Source of the DNA: Alphaproteobacteria bacterium
GTDB lineage: Bacteria > Pseudomonadota > Alphaproteobacteria > Puniceispirillales > UBA1172
Reading direction: 5' to 3'
Assembly: GCA_016778985.1 (NCBI GenBank)
Contig: JADHOM010000005.1
Span: 35,402-99,401, forward strand
Length of the DNA stretch: 64,000 nucleotides
Part shown: piece after piece, positions 1 to 7,210 of the stretch
Layout: every line of letters starts with the position of its first letter
Position numbering within the stretch: position 1 is the first letter of the stretch
Program-made: the position numbers and the translations under genes
Notes under the pieces: model-generated
Database searches by the model: none
The model's input: the letters and a program-made list of their open reading frames with translations, nothing else
Told to the model about the DNA's origin: nothing

Positions 1-1008
1 CAAAGTTGCAATCAGCGGCTGGCATAGCATAGCTTCGCTAGCTGCCTTAACAAAAAATGGAATAGGTTGTGATAACGCCGCCGTCCGCTCAGTACGTGAG
101 GATTTTGTCAGGTGATTTATTGCCCTAAACGGCGTCTTTGTGCTGAACGGTATCTCAGCAATGATGCTTTCGTTAAACGCTGGCATATATGTATTGCCAT
201 GAAATCCATTCATGACAAAGGTGACGGTCAGATAATCGCTGCGAATAACCCCATTAGTGTTACGCGCATGATCAATATGAATCTCCGGGACAATAGCAAA
301 ATCACCATCATGAACATGGGTCTTGCCACTTGTTAATGCCATATAATCAAAATCATCATTAGTATTAGACAAGTTTCTTGCCGAAAAACTGCGGTTACTG
401 GCATTGGTCATATCAATCTGTGGGTGGTTATCTACCTCAGCTAAAATCTCTTTGACCATCATATGCGCGTGGGCTGCCGCCCATGAGGGGACCTTTGGGT
501 CGATCTTGATAATAGGCTTATACATCGTTGCATTAACCCGTGACCGCTGACATTGCTGTTCTGGCTTCTCCCCAATAACCGCCCGGATGGTGACGGAATA
601 ATGGGTTTCATCTTCGACTTCATTGATCACCGCATAATCCATAATCATGCTAGCAGGTCTGATGACGAAATGGTCGCTAAGGCTAGTATCTGCGCTGACG
701 GCTGAAAATCCGTCAATCCGCGCGCCGCCTTGTAATGCTGCCAGATAAAGCGCATCTTCGAGAGCCAGCATACGGGCTTCTGCTTTTGTGTCTTCATGCA
801 CAATTACCGCCCGGCCAGTTGCTTCTGTGTATCGCAAATCGGCTAATGGTCGTCCTGGCAGAACGAAAACAAATAGCGCCATAAAGACAAACATCATTCT
901 TAACAGTGGATATGCCCGTTCTGAACTCGCCTGCGACAAGCGTTTCTGGGCAAGCGTCGCCTGCCCCAAGGTTGTTTGTGCCAGTTTTATTTGTGTTGAT
1001 GCGATCAT
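1..1008 (-). CDS. FlgT-like flagellar assembly protein (partial, C-terminus off the left edge)
   Basis: The frame is open on the minus strand from an ATG at 1008 to the edge of the window: 336 codons with no stop, so the 3' end lies outside. After about 37 residues there is a hydrophobic export segment (MMFVFMALFVFVLPG). Translation could instead start at the ATG at 897, directly before that segment. The mature part begins with ATGRAVIVHEDTKAEARMLA and then alternating helix and Ala-rich sequence, the pattern of the FlgT N-terminal domain. FlgT is a periplasmic H-ring component that stabilises the basal body in Vibrio-type flagella. The gene lies 58 bases downstream of a FlgP-like lipoprotein gene on the same strand, a pairing that supports the call. 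Recognition is by sequence pattern only. Confidence 0.72.
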   Translation of the reverse strand, partial: MIASTQIKLAQTTLGQATLAQKRLSQASSERAYPLLRMMFVFMALFVFVLPGRPLADLRYTEATGRAVIVHEDTKAEARMLALEDALYLAALQGGARIDGFSAVSADTSLSDHFVIRPASMIMDYAVINEVEDETHYSVTIRAVIGEKPEQQCQRSRVNATMYKPIIKIDPKVPSWAAAHAHMMVKEILAEVDNHPQIDMTNASNRSFSARNLSNTNDDFDYMALTSGKTHVHDGDFAIVPEIHIDHARNTNGVIRSDYLTVTFVMNGFHGNTYMPAFNESIIAEIPFSTKTPFRAINHLTKSSRTERTAALSQPIPFFVKAASEAMLCQPLIATL

Positions 1009-1066
1009 TATAACTGCCTGAATACTCGGTAAATGTCCTTATAATAGAATCTAGCTTTTATAGAAA

Positions 1067-1600
1067 CTAGCCGATATGTCTGGCGCTATCCATCAGATAG
1101 GCGATCATATCGCGATCAATCTCAAGAACAATTTCATATGTGTCAGACCCTGTCGGGTTAATCCGAACAGTTCTGGCGCCTCTAATCGTGCCTGTGACAA
1201 TACCGCGGAAAGTGTCGTTTTGAACCATCAGATCAATGACAGTTGTTGTACTATCGACTTGCAAGCCATGAATCTGTTCAGCTAGGTCACGCATCGCTGC
1301 CATCCGTGCGGCACGAATAGCCATAAGCCTTTTCTGGGCATCTGAGCGTCCGGGCTGCGATGAAATAACAGCATATCCAACCGCGGTTAGGGTCGGGATT
1401 TGATCGGCCTTCGCATCCAAAACGTCTTTGACAGCAGCCAGAGATTCAGTCTGGCTCATTTCCAGATCACTAACGCCAACCGTATCAGAAGCCCCTGATG
1501 TGAGCGCTTGTTCGCTTTGCAAGATGACTGGCACCTGACATGCCGCCAATGTTGCCGCAAGCGGTAAAAAGGCCAGAGGTTTTAAGGTCTTATAAGTCAT
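1067..1600 (-). CDS. flgP: FlgP-like outer-membrane lipoprotein (LPP20 family)
   Basis: A 177-residue lipoprotein. The N-terminal signal ends in a lipobox (LAAC), so Cys21 should be lipidated. The C-terminal 100 residues start with AVGYAVISSQPGRSDAQKRL and continue through IRAARMAAMRDLAEQIHG, which matches the LPP20/FlgP pattern. FlgP is an outer-membrane lipoprotein that forms an accessory disk around the flagellar motor in Vibrio and Campylobacter. A GGAG ribosome site sits just upstream of the ATG. A sigma-54-like promoter is about 30 bases further up, and a FlgT-like gene follows. FlgO, the usual third partner, is not seen here. The gene name rests on family resemblance plus context. Confidence 0.82.
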   Translation of the reverse strand: MTYKTLKPLAFLPLAATLAACQVPVILQSEQALTSGASDTVGVSDLEMSQTESLAAVKDVLDAKADQIPTLTAVGYAVISSQPGRSDAQKRLMAIRAARMAAMRDLAEQIHGLQVDSTTTVIDLMVQNDTFRGIVTGTIRGARTVRINPTGSDTYEIVLEIDRDMIAYLMDSARHIG

Positions 1601-1639
1601 TTGGGTTCTCCATCCGTGAGAAAGTGTTTGATCGCGTCA

Positions 1640-1655
1640 TGCATGTTCTATGCCA
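1640..1655 (-). promoter_or_regulatory. Sigma-54-type -24/-12 promoter for the flgP-like/flgT-like unit
   Basis: Read on the minus strand the site is TGGCATAGAACATGCA. The GG and GC dinucleotides are exactly ten bases apart, and most other consensus positions (TGGCACG-N4-TTGCA) match. The predicted start of transcription is about 30 bases upstream of the flgP-like ATG, a sensible leader length. Confidence 0.6.
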
Positions 1656-1694
1656 GAGCCATGGCGCCTGCAAAATCTCTAATAAAAATCAATC

Positions 1695-1710
1695 TGGCAC
1701 GGGTTTTGCC
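1695..1710 (+). promoter_or_regulatory. Sigma-54-type -24/-12 promoter upstream of flhA
   Basis: TGGCACGGGTTTTGCC matches the consensus TGGCACG-N4-TTGC without a mismatch in the invariant GG/GC core and with the correct ten-base spacing. It points at flhA, 224 bases downstream. In flagellar systems with an FlrC- or FlbD-type activator, such promoters drive middle-class genes. Confidence 0.75.
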
Positions 1711-1933
1711 TTTAATAAACAGAAGTCGCAATGCCATGAGCAGAAGATGATCATTATGAATATTACTAAAGCGTTATATTACAACACGTTAATGAATAGA
1801 GCAGTGCCTATGACTGCTCACGCATGTCAGTTTTCTGACAACGGATTATTGACGTTTGATGCTCAAGAGACAGGACAAACCCACAAAAAGAACCCCCACA
1901 TAATAAACGACAGAAAGAATAGAGGTTAATATT

Positions 1934-4033
1934 ATGGATGCAGTGATACAACGCCTGAATGTTGATACTCTACTGTCTGTCTTTCGGGGCAGTGTTATGC
2001 CGATTGGTATTCTTATTCTTGTTGCCATGATGGTTGTGCCGCTGCCGGTTATTTTACTAGATATCTTTTTTGTTACTAATATTCTTGTCTCACTGCTTAT
2101 TCTGATGGTGGCCATGCATACTTATAGGCCATTGGATTTTTCCAGCTTTCCTAGCCTTATTCTTATCGCTACGGTGCTGCGGCTTGGTCTCAATGTGGCT
2201 TCAACGCGCATTGTTCTAACCGAAGGGCACGAAGGTGGAAATGCCGCAGGTGAGGTGATTGAATCCTTTGGTGAGTTTGTCATTGCGGGCAATTACGCGG
2301 TTGGTATTTTTGTCTTTATAATTCTGATCATTATCAATTTGGTCGTCATTACCCGTGGTGCTGGCAGAGTATCAGAAGTCTCTGCCAGATTTACATTGGA
2401 TGCTATGCCTGGCAAGCAAATGGCGATTGATGCCGATCTTAACGCTGGCGTCTTGACCAACGAAGAAGCCAAAATCAGGCGTCAAGAGATTGCCAGTGAA
2501 TCTGATTTTTATGGGGCAATGGATGGTGCATCTAAGTTTGTCAAAGGTGATGCCATTGCCGCGATCTTTATTTTGCTCATAAATATCATTGGCGGTCTAA
2601 TTATTGGTCTTACTCAGCATAATTTACCGCTTTCGGTTGCTGCGGAAAACTATGTTCTGTTGTCTATCGGTGACGGGTTGGTTGCGCAAATCCCTTCATT
2701 ACTGCTTGCCATTTCTACTGCGATTATTGTGACCCGCGTCTCGTCAACACAAGATATGGCACAGCATATTGGGGCTCAGGTTAATTTATCCCGCGCTTGG
2801 ATACCGGTTGCCGCTGTCTTGGGATTGATCGGTCTTATACCAGCCATGCCTAATCTATTGTTCTTATCTGGCGCGGCCATTGCAGGGGTGCTGGCGGCGA
2901 GCTCATATTTCAAAGAAGAACAGCTCGCAGAGCAGGAAAATCTTGTTTCTAATGCGCTCGAAAGTCCCGAAGAAAATACCGAAGATGTCTCTCTTTCAGA
3001 CATCGCAGATAATTCAGCAATATCAATCATGCTAGGGTATGGGCTGGTTGATATGGTCAATGGTAATGATGGTGGGGTTTTAAGCACAAGAGTGACAGGG
3101 ATACGCCGACAAGTCTCAAAAGCGCTTGGATTTGTTGTGCCATCAGTTCGTATTAGAGATGACCTGACGCTTGAGCCAAACACCTATCTGATCAAAGTAG
3201 GGCATACAATTGTTGGTGAGGATAAAGTCTATCCTGATCGCAAGCTGGCTATTCCGGGCGAAGATGCCAATCTCAAAATCGATGGTATCCATGTGAAAGA
3301 CCCGACCTTTGGCATGGATGCTGTGTGGATTAATGCTAATCAAACGCGCGAAGCCGAAACCAAAGGCTATGTTGTGGTGGCACCTGAATCTGTTCTGGCG
3401 ACGCATTTAAGCCATTTGGTATATAAATATGCAGGGCAACTAATTGGTCAGGATGATGTTAAGAAATTGCTTGATAACCTTGCTAATAGCGCCCCAAGTC
3501 TGGTGCAATCGGTTGTCCCTAAACTGATCCCTCTGCATAATTTAACGGCTGTCTTACGGAACCTTCTTGATGAGCGTGTGCCTATTGGTGACATGCGCCG
3601 GATTTTGGAAAACATTGCTAATCTGGCCTCTCGTAACCTGAGCACGGCTGATATGGCAGAGGCATTGCGCCCAGTTCTTGCCGGCATGTTGATCCAGCAA
3701 GTTGCGCCTTTGAACAGCCCGTTGCCTGTTGTGACGCTGGCCTCTGATCTCGAAAATATGCTGATCACGATGCAAAAGCAAAGCGGTGAGGAAGGGCTTA
3801 TCCTCGATAATGAATTATCACAGAAATTATTAACCAAACTGAATCAGATCAATGATGATATGTCGTCAAAAGGCAAGCAGGCGGTTTTGGTCGTCTCGCC
3901 TGTTATTCGGCGCTCACTATCTGGCCTCGTCCGCCAGCATATTGATGACATGATCGTCATTGGATTTACCGAAATTCCAGATAACCGCAAGATTGAACTT
4001 GTGGCGACAATTAGCGGTGAAGCCGAGAGCTAA
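1934..4033 (+). CDS. flhA: Flagellar export apparatus protein FlhA
   Basis: A 699-residue protein of the FlhA/InvA family, the export-gate component of the flagellar type III secretion system. The first third is hydrophobic, with several membrane segments, and contains the family landmarks RPLDFSSFPSLILIATVLRL and the cytoplasmic FHIPEP-region sequence TLDAMPGKQMAIDADLNAG. The C-terminal half is the soluble substrate-docking domain that binds chaperone-substrate complexes. Length is normal for FlhA, and an AGAGGT ribosome site precedes the ATG. The downstream genes follow the usual flhA-flhF-flhG-fliA order, except that the second gene is not a normal FlhF. A strong sigma-54-type promoter match lies upstream. 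Confidence 0.97.
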   Translation: MDAVIQRLNVDTLLSVFRGSVMPIGILILVAMMVVPLPVILLDIFFVTNILVSLLILMVAMHTYRPLDFSSFPSLILIATVLRLGLNVASTRIVLTEGHEGGNAAGEVIESFGEFVIAGNYAVGIFVFIILIIINLVVITRGAGRVSEVSARFTLDAMPGKQMAIDADLNAGVLTNEEAKIRRQEIASESDFYGAMDGASKFVKGDAIAAIFILLINIIGGLIIGLTQHNLPLSVAAENYVLLSIGDGLVAQIPSLLLAISTAIIVTRVSSTQDMAQHIGAQVNLSRAWIPVAAVLGLIGLIPAMPNLLFLSGAAIAGVLAASSYFKEEQLAEQENLVSNALESPEENTEDVSLSDIADNSAISIMLGYGLVDMVNGNDGGVLSTRVTGIRRQVSKALGFVVPSVRIRDDLTLEPNTYLIKVGHTIVGEDKVYPDRKLAIPGEDANLKIDGIHVKDPTFGMDAVWINANQTREAETKGYVVVAPESVLATHLSHLVYKYAGQLIGQDDVKKLLDNLANSAPSLVQSVVPKLIPLHNLTAVLRNLLDERVPIGDMRRILENIANLASRNLSTADMAEALRPVLAGMLIQQVAPLNSPLPVVTLASDLENMLITMQKQSGEEGLILDNELSQKLLTKLNQINDDMSSKGKQAVLVVSPVIRRSLSGLVRQHIDDMIVIGFTEIPDNRKIELVATISGEAES

Positions 4034-4070
4034 GCCAGACCACTTATAAGGGAAAGCAAGGAGAGAAAAT

Positions 4071-5096
4071 ATGCCAACCATTACCGTATCTGCTGCCGAT
4101 AGTGCAACTGCGATGGATCAAATCCTGTCACAGCTTGGTGATGATGCCTTGATTTTGGACACTAAGACCCGTGATGGTAAAGTTGAGATCAGTGCCACCA
4201 ATGATCTTGGCTATGCACCCAAAAAGAAAGACAAAATCAGCGATGTCTTTACCAAGGTCATGCAGGAAGAATTGCATTCTCATCAGGGACCACGGCAGTA
4301 TTCTAATCCCATAACAGGTCGGCCAAGTATGGATAAAGCAACCTCAGACGCCTTTATGAAAGCTATCGGGGATGAGCAATCCGCGGCAGCGCAAGCGGAT
4401 AGTAGTTTTGAGGAAGAGGCGCAAATCAATATTCGGGTGAAGCGGCTCAAATGGGAAAATGAAAAACTGGCTAAAGATATTGAAGACCAGCGAAATGAGA
4501 TAAGGGATTCTGTTGAAACCGCTAAAGTGTTCTATGAGAAAGCCATAGAGCAGGGCGAGGAAGCAAAGCAACAGATGAACCTTTTCACCCATGATCTCAA
4601 TGGACTTCGGGCAACGATAAATCAGATGCGCAGTGATATGGTTAGCCGCTCTAAGCATCGGCTAAGCATGGTTGTTCTCATCATGGCGCTTGGCCTGACA
4701 GCAGGGACATATGCGATGCGTGATCATCTGGCTGGGGTTACCCCTTTTATCTCTGGATTGATGCAAACCATAGGTATTATGCCCGCCGCAAGACCTGAAC
4801 AGATTGAAATTAGCGCGCTAGATGCCACCCGGATGGGTGACACCATCCGCATTAAAGGGACTGTGACCAATCATAATCAAAGCCAGATAGAAGCTCCAAT
4901 GATCCGCTTTCAGGTCAAAGATAAGACAGGCGGCATCCTTAGTGAAAGAGATGTCAGATTAGATCAGGACAGCCTGATGCCTAGTGTTGGCGTTACTGTC
5001 ACCACTCAGCTCGTGATGCATTCTAGCATTGATGATGATGTTGAAACCGATATCATTGCCATTCCAATCTTTGACACCACGACAAATGATGCTTAG
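4071..5096 (+). CDS. Membrane protein with FlhF-like N-terminal domain, lacking the GTPase domain
   Basis: This 341-residue protein sits exactly where flhF is expected, 37 bases after flhA and before flhG. Residues 10-45 resemble the FlhF N-terminal (B) domain: the spacing of A-x-x-x-I, LGDDALIL, TRDGKVEI and the closing ND matches. The SRP-type NG GTPase domain that should follow is absent: there is no P-loop and no DTAG or TKxD motif. Instead come a charged, coiled-coil-prone stretch (about 118-190), one membrane segment (about 199-216) and a C-terminal beta-rich domain (about 243-338) resembling DUF3426/FxLYD-type domains. GGAGAG precedes the ATG. I infer a membrane-anchored derivative that replaced FlhF; its function is not known to me. 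Alternatively the FlhF likeness is convergent over about 35 residues. Confidence 0.65.
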   Translation: MPTITVSAADSATAMDQILSQLGDDALILDTKTRDGKVEISATNDLGYAPKKKDKISDVFTKVMQEELHSHQGPRQYSNPITGRPSMDKATSDAFMKAIGDEQSAAAQADSSFEEEAQINIRVKRLKWENEKLAKDIEDQRNEIRDSVETAKVFYEKAIEQGEEAKQQMNLFTHDLNGLRATINQMRSDMVSRSKHRLSMVVLIMALGLTAGTYAMRDHLAGVTPFISGLMQTIGIMPAARPEQIEISALDATRMGDTIRIKGTVTNHNQSQIEAPMIRFQVKDKTGGILSERDVRLDQDSLMPSVGVTVTTQLVMHSSIDDDVETDIIAIPIFDTTTNDA

Positions 5097-5149
5097 CCAG
5101 GGTCATGGGGTAACAATAAATTGAATAAAAAATATGCACTTCATTTGCT

Positions 5150-5165
5150 TGGATTGGAAATTGCA
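5150..5165 (+). promoter_or_regulatory. Possible sigma-54-type promoter upstream of flhG
   Basis: TGGATTGGAAATTGCA keeps the GG and GC pair at ten-base spacing and the TTGCA box, but lacks the CAC of the -24 element. It lies 38 bases before the flhG ATG in a 106-base gap. It would let flhG and fliA be transcribed apart from flhA. This is weaker than the two upstream sites. Confidence 0.4.
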
Positions 5166-5202
5166 TATAGAAATAAAGAATTACATTTATTAGGAAACAT
5201 TA

Positions 5203-5997
5203 ATGGCAACATCAATCGCAATATGCAGCGGCAAGGGCGGCGTTGGAAAATCCAACATAACTGTCAACTTGGCGATGGTAATTCAAAGCATGGGTAAGAG
5301 AGTTGCCATACTTGATGCTGATTTTGGTATGGCTAACTCGCATATTTTGATGGGAATTAACCCTGAGCATTATATCAGTGAGGCGTTATCTGGAGAAAAA
5401 TCAATGTCAGAAATTGGCTGTCCGGGCCTGAAAGGGGTCAATGTCTATTCTGGCGGCAGCGGTTTGCTTGAGGTGTTAAATCTGGATAAGACCAAACGCT
5501 TTCAAACCATCAGATTAATGGATGAGATCGAAGATCAGATTGATGTTCTGCTCATTGATGTTCCGGCTGGTGCCTCGGATAATTCGGTGTCTTTTGTATC
5601 GGCGGCAGATCGGGCAGTTGTCGTGCTTGTTGGTGAGCCAACCAGTTTTCTTGATGCCTATTCCTTTATTAAGGCCTGTCATCTGGAAATGAAAATCACA
5701 AACTTTACTATTGTTGTGAACATGGCTAATAGCGCCGCGGAGGCGAAAAAGCATTTTGATCGGTTTAATGCCATAGCCATGCAATTTTTGGATGTTCGCC
5801 TGCGCTTTGGTGGGCATATCCCTATGTCACAGCGGATACGTAAATCTGTTATAGACCGTAAGCCAATCACCGCCAGAAAATCGGATTTGCCAGAAGTAGT
5901 AGCCTTTCAATCAGTGGCTAAACAGGTGCTTGATGCGCCAATGAATACGACAAATGGTATTCGGTTTTTCCAGCAAGGTAAGTCAGGCGAGGGATGA
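5203..5997 (+). CDS. flhG: FlhG (MinD/ParA-type flagellar number regulator), short N-terminus
   Basis: A 264-residue MinD-family ATPase. The deviant Walker A KGGVGKS is at residues 11-17, followed by the AILDADFGMANSHILMG block typical of FlhG/FleN and a Walker B region (VLLIDVPAGASDNS). FlhG limits flagellar number together with FlhF and the sigma-54 activator. The P-loop begins about ten residues from the start, and an in-frame stop (TAG at 5191) rules out a longer product. The N-terminal helix with the DQAxxLR motif that activates the FlhF GTPase is therefore missing. AGGAAAC is the ribosome site. The stop codon is just upstream of the fliA start, so the two are probably translationally coupled. 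Confidence 0.92.
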   Translation: MATSIAICSGKGGVGKSNITVNLAMVIQSMGKRVAILDADFGMANSHILMGINPEHYISEALSGEKSMSEIGCPGLKGVNVYSGGSGLLEVLNLDKTKRFQTIRLMDEIEDQIDVLLIDVPAGASDNSVSFVSAADRAVVVLVGEPTSFLDAYSFIKACHLEMKITNFTIVVNMANSAAEAKKHFDRFNAIAMQFLDVRLRFGGHIPMSQRIRKSVIDRKPITARKSDLPEVVAFQSVAKQVLDAPMNTTNGIRFFQQGKSGEG

Positions 5998-5998
5998 G

Positions 5999-6721
5999 AT
6001 GAGAGCGCATTATCCTGAACAAAAAGTGGATATTGAACAGCTAATCAACAATCACCTTGATTTAGTTAAAAAGATTGCATGGCATATGCATGGCCGTGTC
6101 CATCTATCTATTGAGATAGAAGATTTAATTCAGATTGGATATTACGGTCTGGTGCTGGCGGCGCAGAATTATACCCCGAAAGAAGGCGCTAGTTTTTCGA
6201 GCTATGCCGGATTGCGCATTAAGGGTGAAATTATTGACTTCTTGCGAAAGAACTCAAACCTATGCCGGACAACAATCAAGCGCCAGCAAGATGTTCGCTC
6301 AGCTGAACAAGAGCTTCGTTCTAAATTAGGACGCGAGCCAGAATTGCATGAACTGGCTAAGCATTTGAACGTTGAAGAATATGAAATGCAGGACTGGCAA
6401 CAAGACTTTGAGGCCAATAATCATCAATCGTTGGATAGCGTATATGATGAGTTTTCTATCTGGTTTGTGTCTGACGACAATAATCCCGAAGATGTGATGA
6501 ATGATCTTGAGTTAAGGTCATCGCTGAAAGATGCTCTCCATACTCTGCCCGAACGTGAGGCCCTGATTATTCAACTCTATTATGTTGAGGAGCTTAACGT
6601 CTACGAAATAGCAGAAGTGCTGGAGATTACAACTGGCCGCGTATCACAGATTAAATCCTCAGCCATTAAGCGGCTCCGAGATTATATCGGTAATCCTGAA
6701 CATGGATTTATGGCAGGATAA
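5999..6721 (+). CDS. fliA: Flagellar sigma factor FliA (sigma-28)
   Basis: I place the start at ATG 5999, with GCGAGGG just upstream, rather than at ATG 5954 inside flhG. This gives 240 residues, the usual FliA size. Region 2 is seen in HLDLVKKIAWHMHGR, the QIGYYGLVLAA block and FSSYAGLRIKGEIIDFLR. Region 4, with its helix-turn-helix, is seen in LPEREALIIQLYYVEELNVY and TGRVSQIKSSAIKRLR. FliA directs RNA polymerase to late flagellar genes (filament, chemotaxis, motor). No anti-sigma factor FlgM is recognised in the window. Together with the sigma-54 sites upstream, this suggests a four-tier hierarchy of the Vibrio/Pseudomonas type. Confidence 0.95.
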   Translation: MRAHYPEQKVDIEQLINNHLDLVKKIAWHMHGRVHLSIEIEDLIQIGYYGLVLAAQNYTPKEGASFSSYAGLRIKGEIIDFLRKNSNLCRTTIKRQQDVRSAEQELRSKLGREPELHELAKHLNVEEYEMQDWQQDFEANNHQSLDSVYDEFSIWFVSDDNNPEDVMNDLELRSSLKDALHTLPEREALIIQLYYVEELNVYEIAEVLEITTGRVSQIKSSAIKRLRDYIGNPEHGFMAG

Positions 6722-6746
6722 AAGACAGAAAACAGGAAAGACAGAC

Positions 6747-6794
6747 AGCATGAGAGATTGGCAGCATGAAAGATTGGCAGCATGAAAGATTGGC
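6747..6794 (+). repeat. Three tandem 16-base units containing successive ATG codons
   Basis: The unit AGCATGARAGATTGGC is repeated three times without gap (6747-6762, 6763-6778, 6779-6794), and the first copy differs by one base. Every unit carries an ATG, and 16 is not a multiple of three. Only the ATG of the third copy (6782) opens the long downstream frame; the other two open frames of 11 and 13 codons. The only good ribosome site, AGGAAAG at 6733-6739, serves the first copy. Confidence 0.9.
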
Positions 6795-7210
6795 AGCAAA
6801 CGCATGAAATTAGTATGGCTGTGCAAACAGCAGAGATACGTTTAAGACATGCCGATATGCGTGAGACGCTATTTGCCACCTGTAATTTAATTAACATTGC
6901 CAGAGGTCAGAGCATCATCACAGTCACCCCATTCGCGGCTCATGAGATCATGTCAGGGGAGCGCGCTGATCAGCCCATAGGTGAGGTCAAAATTCGCCTT
7001 GATAAAAGGCAAATGGAAATCAATGCTATGTTGCCGCAGCAAGCCTTTGACCGTTTGATCCGATATATCAGACCAGCCTCTACACGGCCAGCGGTTATCA
7101 AGGTTGATGTTGATGAAGCCTTGGCCGTCAGTGTTGATGGCGATCTCAGGATTGATGAAGAAATGACGCTGAATATATCAGATATGTCAATCACTCTGCC
7201 TATTCGTTAA
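6782..7210 (+). CDS. Hypothetical protein downstream of fliA
   Basis: I do not recognise this 142-residue soluble protein. It has no signal peptide or membrane segment, and its second half is acidic and predicted mostly beta (VIKVDVDEALAVSVDGDLRI). It begins inside a threefold 16-base repeat and has no convincing ribosome site of its own. An alternative start is the ATG at 6815, beyond the repeat. It is 60 bases downstream of fliA and ends one base before the convergent FlgF-like gene. Position suggests a flagellar or chemotaxis-linked role, but nothing in the sequence states one. Confidence 0.6.
   Translation: MKDWQQTHEISMAVQTAEIRLRHADMRETLFATCNLINIARGQSIITVTPFAAHEIMSGERADQPIGEVKIRLDKRQMEINAMLPQQAFDRLIRYIRPASTRPAVIKVDVDEALAVSVDGDLRIDEEMTLNISDMSITLPIR

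Larger units (their letters stand above)
1601..1933. other. Divergent flagellar control region between flgP-like and flhA
   Basis: This 333-base stretch separates two divergent flagellar transcription units and contains no convincing gene. It holds a sigma-54-type promoter match on each strand (1640-1655 minus, 1695-1710 plus). The roughly 210 bases between the plus-strand promoter and flhA would be an unusually long leader. An open frame there runs without matching any family I recognise and has no good ribosome site. Binding sites for an FlrC-type activator would be expected here but cannot be named from the sequence. Confidence 0.6.

Noticed and set aside
1748..1929. Possible small gene in the flhA leader
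   Set aside because: No ribosome site or recognisable sequence; it is more likely untranslated leader after the sigma-54 promoter.
5954..5998. FliA start inside flhG at 5954
   Set aside because: ATG 5999 has a good ribosome site and gives the normal FliA length. The extra 15 residues are not FliA-like.
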